Part shown: positions 58,477-64,000 of the stretch, in pieces
How positions within the stretch are numbered: the stretch's first letter is position 1
Layout of the letters: every line of letters begins with the position of its first letter
Assembly: GCF_001422405.1 (NCBI RefSeq)
Contig: NZ_LMMV01000012.1
Location: 908,830 to 972,829, forward strand
Reading direction: 5' to 3'
Length of the DNA stretch: 64,000 nucleotides
Origin: Pseudorhodoferax sp. Leaf267
GTDB taxonomy: Bacteria; Pseudomonadota; Gammaproteobacteria; Burkholderiales; Burkholderiaceae_C
The notes under the pieces: model-generated
The model's input: only the letters and a program-made list of their open reading frames with translations
What the model was told of the DNA's origin: nothing
Database searches by the model: none
Position numbers and translations under genes: made by a program

Positions 58477-59151
58477 ATGGACCTGCAGCCCCAACCCGCC
58501 ACGCCATCGGAACCGGTGCCGTTGCGGCCGCGTGCCAGCCATCTGTCGGTCGTGCCCGAGGCCGCCCCGCGCAGTGGCGTGCCCACCCCCGACCAACTGG
58601 CCCTGTGGATTCGCGACGTGGCCCATGCCGGGGACCGTGAGGCCTTCTCGGCGCTGTTCCTGCATTTCGCGCCCCGGGTCAAGTCTTACCTGCTGCGCGC
58701 CGGTGCCGGCGACGAGCAGGCCGAAGACCTGGCCCAGGAAACGCTGGTGATGCTGTGGCGCAAGGCGGCGCTGTTCGATGCGCGCCAGGCCGGCGCATCG
58801 ACCTGGGTCTTCACCATCGCGCGCAACCTGCGTGTGGACCGCTTCCGGCGCCAGGGCGGTGCCGCCGCGCTGCAGGTCGACGACACCGACATGGACACGC
58901 TGCTAGGCGACGACCCTGCGCCCGAGACCCGGCTGCACACGGTGCGCATGGAGCGCCATGTGCGCTTGGCCATGGGGCAGCTGCCGCCCGAGCAGGCCCA
59001 GGTGCTGCAGCTGTCCTTCTACGACGACGAGCCGCATGCGCGCATCGCCAGCCTGCTCGGCATTCCCCTGGGCACCGTCAAGTCGCGTGTGCGGCTGGCC
59101 GTGGCCCACTTGCGGCGCCTGCTCGCCCAATTCGACGATTCCACGCCATGA
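58477..59151 (+). CDS. rpoE: ECF sigma factor (RpoE/ChrR-type)
   Basis: The 224-residue ECF sigma has region 2 at about 55-120 (AFSALFLHFAPRVKSYLLR, DLAQETLVMLWRKA, TWVFTIARNLRVDRFRR) and region 4 at about 160-215 (LPPEQAQVLQLSFYDDEPHARIASLLGIPLGTVKSR). It belongs to the ECF11 group paired with ChrR, which answers singlet oxygen. It overlaps the anti-sigma gene by four bases. Its own promoter and that of the divergent lipid operon carry the cognate motif, so autoregulation is likely. ATG at 58477 is chosen; an upstream in-frame GTG lies inside the promoter. Confidence 0.92.
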   Translation: MDLQPQPATPSEPVPLRPRASHLSVVPEAAPRSGVPTPDQLALWIRDVAHAGDREAFSALFLHFAPRVKSYLLRAGAGDEQAEDLAQETLVMLWRKAALFDARQAGASTWVFTIARNLRVDRFRRQGGAAALQVDDTDMDTLLGDDPAPETRLHTVRMERHVRLAMGQLPPEQAQVLQLSFYDDEPHARIASLLGIPLGTVKSRVRLAVAHLRRLLAQFDDSTP

Positions 59152-59798
59152 GCATCCAACACCATCCTGGCGACGATCTGCTGCTGGCCCAGGCGGCCGG
59201 GCAGCTGCCGATGGGCCCCTCGCTGGTGCTGGCGAGCCATGTGGAGAACTGCGCGCGCTGCCAGGCGCAGCTGCGCCTGCTCGAATTCGCCGGCGGCGCC
59301 TTGCTGGAGGCCCTGCCCGAGGCCGGCCTGCGCAACGACGCACTGGCGCGCACCCTGCAGTGCATCGACGCATCGCAGAGCGTGCCCATCACGCCCGTGC
59401 AAGGCCCGCCGCCGCTGCCGGCCGGCACGAGCTGGCCGCGCGCGTTGACCGGCTGTGCGATTGCGCGCTGGCGCTGGGTGGCACCGGGCATCCACTACAG
59501 CCGCGTGCAGGTCGCGCAAGACCCGGACGCCAACCTGTTCCTGCTGCGCATCGCGGCCGGCAAATACCTGCCGCAGCATACGCACAGCGAGCGCGAGTTC
59601 ACCCAGGTGCTGCATGGCAGCTTCCATGACGGTCGCGCCCAGTTCTCGGCCGGCGACTTCGACGCCACCGACGGCCGCGTGCACCACCAGCCGGTGGTAC
59701 AGGCCGGCGGCGAATGCATCTGCCTGGCGTCGGTGGAGGGGCGGGTGCTGTTCGACGGGTTCTTCGCGCGCCAGCTCGGGGCGCTGATGGGCATGTGA
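59148..59798 (+). CDS. chrR: ChrR-family zinc anti-sigma factor with cupin domain
   Basis: The 216-residue anti-sigma factor has an N-terminal zinc-binding ASD at about 1-80, with His6 in HHPGDD and HVENCARC supplying the H-x3-C-x2-C ligands. The C-terminal ChrR-cupin domain at about 110-200 has a metal site QHTHSEREFTQVLHGSFHD and HHQPVVQAGG. In Rhodobacter, ChrR releases RpoE on singlet oxygen, with the cupin domain needed for the response. All four zinc ligands seem present. It is encoded directly after rpoE with a four-base overlap. Confidence 0.93.
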   Translation: MSIQHHPGDDLLLAQAAGQLPMGPSLVLASHVENCARCQAQLRLLEFAGGALLEALPEAGLRNDALARTLQCIDASQSVPITPVQGPPPLPAGTSWPRALTGCAIARWRWVAPGIHYSRVQVAQDPDANLFLLRIAAGKYLPQHTHSEREFTQVLHGSFHDGRAQFSAGDFDATDGRVHHQPVVQAGGECICLASVEGRVLFDGFFARQLGALMGM

Positions 59799-59813
59799 AG
59801 CTGGGCCTGTGGC

Positions 59814-60242
59814 TCAGTCCTTCGCGAGCCACCCATACACCCACGGCGCCAGCGCGGAGGCTGCCGCGGCCGAGACACCGGTCACGAAACTGCCCCAGGC
59901 CAGGTCGGCCAGTGTGACGCGCCAGGGCCAGTCCTTCAGCGTGGCCTGGTTCGTCAGGTCGTACGTTGCATAAGCCAGCAGGCCGAGCAATGCCCCCAGG
60001 CCCAGCGCAGCCAGTACCGGGCGACGCATGCCCTGCGCCGGTGCCACGGCGAAGAACACGATGCCTGCCACGTACAGCACATAGAAGATGACAGCCGGTG
60101 CCAGCGCGAAGCTCGGCGCCATCAGGTGGCCGATGGCCGGCCGGTACAGCCGGTCGGCCATGGCGCCGAGCCAAATGGCGTCCAGCCCGAGGAAGACCAC
60201 GGCGGTCACGGCGTAGGCGATGGCGATCTGGGGCAATGGCAT
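59814..60242 (-). CDS. DUF2177 family membrane protein
   Basis: This 142-residue protein has four membrane helices (AIAYAVTAVVFLGLDAIWLG, FALAPAVIFYVLYVAGIVFF, VLAALGLGALLGLLAYATYDL, and a C-terminal one). YDLTNQATLKDWPWRVTLADLAWG is the DUF2177 signature. Function is unknown. It is often encoded near ChrR-RpoE or photolyase/cfa genes and may belong to the same stress response. It converges on chrR with a 15-base gap. Confidence 0.88.
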   Translation of the reverse strand: MPLPQIAIAYAVTAVVFLGLDAIWLGAMADRLYRPAIGHLMAPSFALAPAVIFYVLYVAGIVFFAVAPAQGMRRPVLAALGLGALLGLLAYATYDLTNQATLKDWPWRVTLADLAWGSFVTGVSAAAASALAPWVYGWLAKD

Positions 60243-60297
60243 GCGGGGCTCCGGCGGTGGTTGTTGCCCCAGCGTACGCAGTGCAAAGCGCCGTGGA

Positions 60298-63006
60298 TCA
60301 CTGCGGCAGCAGCACCAACCCGGGCGGCAGCGCCTCGCCGAACACGCGCCGCTGGTCGGCCTCGTCCAGCACCATCACCTCGCGCACCATCGCTGCCCAG
60401 CGCGGGGCGGCGTGTGCGGCCTCCAGCTGCGCCGCGATGGCCAGGCGCTGGGCCTCGGGCAGGTCGCGTGCGCGGTCGCCCGTGGCCTGCGCGATCTGGG
60501 CCACGGCGAAGGCGGCTGGCTCGGTGCGCGCCCAGTCGGGCGTCTGCTGCGCGATCCGCGCGAGCCAGGCCTGTGCGGTGTCGGGCGGCAGCACGTGGTG
60601 CAGGCTGGCATACAGGGGCTGGCGCGCACCGACCCGGCCCAGCGCCCACCAGATCTCGGCACCGCCACCGTCCTGCAGGCGCTGCAGCAGCCAGCCGCCG
60701 AACTGCGTCTTGGCGGCCACGCTTAGGCGCTCGAACGAGGCCGCCATGCGCAGCAGCTCGTCCACGGCCTGCATGGGCGGGCCTTCGGGCTTGTCGATGT
60801 CGGTGCCGCCGGCCGGCTGCAGGTAGTACGCAACGGCCTCGAACACCATCTCCTGCTGCTCGGCGTCCAGCCCGCCGGCGATGCGGCGCCACAGGGTCCA
60901 CCACTCGGACCACTGCTGGCTGTCGTGGCTGTGCGCGATGCCGGGGCCGAACAGTTCCCACATCTGCGCCATGCGCCAGCCGTCCAGTGGATCGCCGTAG
61001 CCGGGGCGCAGCGTGTAGCCCACCAGGCTGAACCAGCTGCGCTCGTGCGGCAGCGTGCGGCGCCGGCGTTTGGCGCCTTGCAGCAGTGCGCCAAAGAGGG
61101 CGCGCAGCAGCGGCGCCGCCCAGGTCTCGCGCTTGCCGAGCAGGTGCTCCAGCGTGGCGCGCAGCTGGCGCACCTCCTTGGCGTCCACGCCTTGCTTGCG
61201 GTCGCCATACACGCGCGCGATGGCCACGAGCGCATCGGGCAGGCGCGGGTGGGCGGCGACGGGCGCGTCGGCGGGCTCGGCAGCGGCCTGGCCGCGCAGC
61301 TGGAACTCCAGCTTCCAGCGCTGGCGCGGGTTGTCGGCGGCCACGCAGTGCATCTCCAGCGTGCCGACCTCGGTGATCTGCGTGGACAGCAGCACCTGCA
61401 CGTCGCCGGCCGCGCCGGCCTTGGGGTGGAGCACGGTGGCGATCGGGGGCAGGCGCAGGAACTCGCCCGCGGCCAGCGGCACAACGTCGCCGGGGCGGTG
61501 GTGCAGGTCGGCCGCGCTTGTGGCCAGGTTGAAACGCACGGGGCGGCCCAGGCGCAGGCTGAAGCGCTGGGTGTCCAGCGTGACGGGCGCCGCCTCGGGC
61601 GTGCCGTGCGGCAGCAGGCAGATGCCCTGGCCGTCTTCCAGCACCAGGTAGTAGCCGCGCGCCGCGCCGCTGCGGATGCGCGGCGCCGTGCCGGCGCGGG
61701 CCATGGCATAGGCAACGGCGCCGCGGGCCACGGCGGCGTCGAGCTGCGGCGTGTCCAGCAGGCGCAGCGGCGGGGCGCCCGCGCTCTGCCAGCTGCGCAG
61801 CGTGGCGAGCAGGCGCTCGCGCAGCGCTTCGGCATGGAACACGCCGCCGTTCAGCAGCACGGTGTCGGGCAGCGCGCCGCCGCTGCGGCGCAGGAAGGCC
61901 GCAATGTGGCGCGTGATGGCCGCGTCGCTGGCGTAGGGCAGGCCGAACTCGACCAGGGCGCCGCGTGCGCGCTGGGGTTGCGCGTCCACGCCGACCTGCG
62001 GGAAGAAGCCTTCGACGAGCAGCTGGTCCAGGTCGGCGCGCGTGAGCACGGCCGAGCGCGCGCCGCCGATGAGCTTGCTGCCGCTGCCCTGCAGCGCGAC
62101 GGTGGTCTCGGGCGGCGCGTTCGGCGCGAGCAGCCGTTCCTTGGCGCTGCGGCAGCGCTGTGTCAGCTGTGCGAGCTGGATGGCGGACAGGCGCCCGCTG
62201 CCGCTCAGCCGTGGCTCGATCCAGTGCGCCAGCGCCAGGTCCATGTTGTCGCCGCCCAGCACCAGGTGGTCGCCCACGCCGGTGCGGGCCAGCTGCGGCT
62301 GCCCGTCCTGTAGCGTGATGTCGATCAGCGTGAGGTCGGTGGTGCCGCCGCCCACGTCCACCACCATCAGGCGCTGTGTGCCGGCCAGTTGCTCGGCGAG
62401 GCGGTCGCGGTGCGCGTAGACCCAGTCGTAGAACGCGGCCTGCGGCTCCTCGATCAGGTGCACGCGGGGCAGGCCGGCCAGGGCGGCGGCCTGCAGCGTG
62501 AGCTGGCGCGCGCCCTCGTCGAACGAGGCCGGCACGGTCAGCACGATCTGCTGCTGCGCGAGCGGGGCTTGCGGGTGGGCCAGGTCCCAGGCCTGGCGCA
62601 GGTGGCGCAAATAGCTCGCGCTGGCGTCCAGCGGCGAAACCTTGGCCACGTCCTCGGGCGCGCCCCAGGGCAGGATGGCGGCCGTGCGATCCACGGCCGG
62701 GTGCGACAGCCAGCTCTTGGCGCTGGCGACCAGGCGGCCCGGCGTCTGCTGGCCGAGTTCGCGTGCGAAGGTGCCCAGGATGGCGGGCTCGTCGGAAGGC
62801 CAGGGCAGCAGCAGGTCGGCCGCGGCCAATGCGCCCTGGGCGGCGTGGAAGCGCAGCGAGGGCAGCAGCGGGCGCGGGGCGACCTCGCCGGCCGCGACGG
62901 TCTGCGCAATGGGGAAGACCTGGATCTCGCCGCCGGCGAGCGGCGCGAAGGCCAGCACGGTGTGGGTCGTGCCGAGGTCGATGCCGATGCGGTAGGTGGG
63001 CTTCAC
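60298..63006 (-). CDS. Hsp70 family protein (large, non-DnaK)
   Basis: The 902-residue Hsp70-family ATPase has the phosphate-1 motif IGIDLGTTHTVLAFAPL, LMVVDVGGGTTDLTLI as phosphate-2, and VLLNGGVFHAEALRERL in place of the DnaK adenosine motif. The N-terminal ATPase covers about 1-390. The rest (about 400-902) is longer than and unlike the DnaK lid and ends with a family-specific helical region of HscC-like large Hsp70s. It follows a related partial gene over a palindromic repeat on the same strand. Its clients are unknown. Confidence 0.88.
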   Translation of the reverse strand: MKPTYRIGIDLGTTHTVLAFAPLAGGEIQVFPIAQTVAAGEVAPRPLLPSLRFHAAQGALAAADLLLPWPSDEPAILGTFARELGQQTPGRLVASAKSWLSHPAVDRTAAILPWGAPEDVAKVSPLDASASYLRHLRQAWDLAHPQAPLAQQQIVLTVPASFDEGARQLTLQAAALAGLPRVHLIEEPQAAFYDWVYAHRDRLAEQLAGTQRLMVVDVGGGTTDLTLIDITLQDGQPQLARTGVGDHLVLGGDNMDLALAHWIEPRLSGSGRLSAIQLAQLTQRCRSAKERLLAPNAPPETTVALQGSGSKLIGGARSAVLTRADLDQLLVEGFFPQVGVDAQPQRARGALVEFGLPYASDAAITRHIAAFLRRSGGALPDTVLLNGGVFHAEALRERLLATLRSWQSAGAPPLRLLDTPQLDAAVARGAVAYAMARAGTAPRIRSGAARGYYLVLEDGQGICLLPHGTPEAAPVTLDTQRFSLRLGRPVRFNLATSAADLHHRPGDVVPLAAGEFLRLPPIATVLHPKAGAAGDVQVLLSTQITEVGTLEMHCVAADNPRQRWKLEFQLRGQAAAEPADAPVAAHPRLPDALVAIARVYGDRKQGVDAKEVRQLRATLEHLLGKRETWAAPLLRALFGALLQGAKRRRRTLPHERSWFSLVGYTLRPGYGDPLDGWRMAQMWELFGPGIAHSHDSQQWSEWWTLWRRIAGGLDAEQQEMVFEAVAYYLQPAGGTDIDKPEGPPMQAVDELLRMAASFERLSVAAKTQFGGWLLQRLQDGGGAEIWWALGRVGARQPLYASLHHVLPPDTAQAWLARIAQQTPDWARTEPAAFAVAQIAQATGDRARDLPEAQRLAIAAQLEAAHAAPRWAAMVREVMVLDEADQRRVFGEALPPGLVLLPQ

Positions 63007-63120
63007 TCCCTCTCCCCTCGTGGGAGAGGGTGGGGGAGAGGGGGCCGTTCAGCCCACCGGCCGCGCCAGTCGCTCACGCCCCCTCTCCCCAACCCCTCCC
63101 CCGCGAGAGGGGAGGGGCTA
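63007..63120. repeat. REP-like palindromic intergenic element
   Basis: CCCTCTCCC (63008-63016) pairs with GGGAGAGGG (63022-63030). A second block near 63079-63118 (CCCCTCTCCCC and GAGAGGGGAGGGG) pairs with the first, giving a double hairpin. This is the widespread proteobacterial CCCTCTCCC-type extragenic repeat, here separating the two Hsp70 genes. Confidence 0.8.
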
Positions 63121-63136
63121 AAAGACAGGCCCCGCC

Positions 63137-64000
63137 TCATCCGTTCTCGCGCACGTCGAACTCCACCTTCCACTGCTGGCCACCGGCCGCTTCGGCCAGC
63201 AACTCCAGCGTGCCGATCTCGGTCACGCGCGCGCGCAGCTGCACGGGCACGACGTCGCCCACGGCGCGGCCTTCGGCAGGCAGCAGGGCCTCGATCTGGG
63301 CCAGCTCCTGCAGCTCGTCGGGCGACCAGAAGTCCAGCAGCGTGCCGGGCTGGTCCTCGCGCCGCACGGACGAGCCGAAGAAGCGGAAGCGCACCGACTC
63401 ACCGACCACCAGGCCGAGCTGCTGCGGCGGCAGCGGGGCTTCCGTGCCTTCTTCCATGCCGAAGGGCGCGACGCACAGCGCCTGTACCGGCGGCTCCAGA
63501 CCCGGCACGGCCGGCATGCTGGACTCGATGCCCACGTAGTAGGCCTGGGCCGTGCCGCCGCGGATGCGGATGCCCTGGCCCCGGCGCACCTGGCCGTAGT
63601 AGGCGGCGCCGCGCGCGACGGCGAAGTCCAGGTCGGCGCCTTGCAGCAGCCGCGCCTCCGGTGCACCGTCGGCTGCGAGCCAGGCGTTCAGCGTGGACAG
63701 CACGCGCTGCGTGAGCAGGTCGGACTTGAATACGCCCCCGTTGAACAGCACGGCCGTGGGGTGCAGGAAGCTCGCGCCTTCGCGTGCCGTGAAGCCGGCC
63801 AGCGCATCGGTGGCGCCCCCCTGGCGGCCCAGCAGCGCGGCGAGGTGGCGGGTGATGGCGGCGTCCTGTGCATAGGGCAGGCCGATCTGCGTGAGGCCGG
63901 CGCGGGGCCGGCTCACGGGGCGCGCATCGCTGGCGACGACCGGGAAGAAGCCTTCGAGCAAGATGGTGGTCAGCAGCTCGCGCTTCAACTCCGTTTTGAT
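63137..64000 (-). CDS. Hsp70 family protein, C-terminal part (5' end outside window)
   Basis: This is the C-terminal 287 residues of a second Hsp70-family protein; the gene continues beyond the right edge. LLEGFFPVVASDARP, AVLFNGGVFKSDLLTQRVL and GADLDFAVARGAAYYG correspond in order to segments of the neighbouring Hsp70 (LVEGFFPQVGVDAQP, VLLNGGVFHAEALRERL, LDAAVARGAVAYA), so the two are tandem paralogues. The end (VRARVTEIGTLELL-type: RARVTEIGTLELLAEAAGG) matches a segment before the extra C-terminal region of the neighbour. This copy therefore ends about 300 residues earlier and is the shorter type. Confidence 0.87.
   Translation of the reverse strand: MKTELKRELLTTILLEGFFPVVASDARPVSRPRAGLTQIGLPYAQDAAITRHLAALLGRQGGATDALAGFTAREGASFLHPTAVLFNGGVFKSDLLTQRVLSTLNAWLAADGAPEARLLQGADLDFAVARGAAYYGQVRRGQGIRIRGGTAQAYYVGIESSMPAVPGLEPPVQALCVAPFGMEEGTEAPLPPQQLGLVVGESVRFRFFGSSVRREDQPGTLLDFWSPDELQELAQIEALLPAEGRAVGDVVPVQLRARVTEIGTLELLAEAAGGQQWKVEFDVRENG

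Overview
The window is gene-dense, very GC-rich DNA read as a chromosomal segment of a betaproteobacterium, most likely of the family Comamonadaceae (Acidovorax/Variovorax/Delftia-like). This is inferred from a Bug/TctC-type solute-binding protein, a TIGR04438 Trp-rich peptide, a UPF0114 protein next to an acetyl-CoA synthetase, many LysR regulators, and Comamonadaceae-like intergenic palindromes. No rRNA, tRNA, CRISPR array, prophage or intact insertion sequence was seen. The only decayed gene found is a short TIR-domain remnant at about 3.96-4.07 kb. One further gene (C-N hydrolase, 37.3-38.2 kb) carries an apparent single-base frameshift near its 3' end.

Layout. 0-2.1 kb: the end of a small catabolic operon (2-hydroxyacid dehydrogenase, amidohydrolase) and a LysR regulator. 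2.2-7.7 kb: an alpha/beta hydrolase with a glycine-zipper N-terminus, a small secreted protein, the TIR remnant and a hybrid sensor kinase. 8.0-11.85 kb: a proVWX-type betaine/proline ABC operon with a clear sigma70 promoter, an overlapping operator and a long leader. 11.9-18.5 kb: UPF0114, acs, cytochrome c, Trp-rich peptide, ilvD with a divergent LysR gene, and a bacterioferritin lacking the haem-ligand Met. 18.8-27.1 kb: a DUF3616 protein and a compact cluster of CDP-alcohol phosphotransferase, YceI and LTA-synthase-like sulfatase, divergent from an MDR reductase, an active-site-degenerate PTPS/QueD homologue, a GT4 glycosyltransferase and a methyltransferase, facing a RibD-C reductase. No described pathway known to me matches this set. 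27.2-29.6 kb: a TonB receptor under a TPP riboswitch, so probably a thiamine or precursor importer.

29.6-42.6 kb: an eight-gene run on the minus strand (gabT, gabD, C-N hydrolase, Orn/Lys/Arg-type decarboxylase, ATP-grasp enzyme, C45 acyltransferase/hydrolase, dicarboxylate symporter, orphan amino-acid-binding protein). It is divergent from a MocR/GabR regulator, with a double dyad between them. It looks like an amine/amide pathway that drains to succinate through GABA-type steps, and together with the pterin-like cluster it is the best candidate for an undescribed system. 42.6-46.9 kb: LysR/aspA, an M23 peptidase and a GntR regulator. 47.1-53.0 kb: a 5-oxoproline operon (Bug protein, pcp, pxpA, fused pxpBC, biotin-dependent carboxylase). 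53.1-54.8 kb: a lipoprotein. 55.0-60.2 kb: an RpoE/ChrR-type ECF sigma and zinc anti-sigma pair, divergent from FAD oxidoreductase-DUF1365-cfa, with two face-to-face TGATCC promoters, plus DUF2177. 60.3-64.0 kb: two tandem Hsp70-family genes separated by a palindromic repeat; the second runs off the window.

Functional calls rest on motifs recognised by eye and on gene context. No database search was run.
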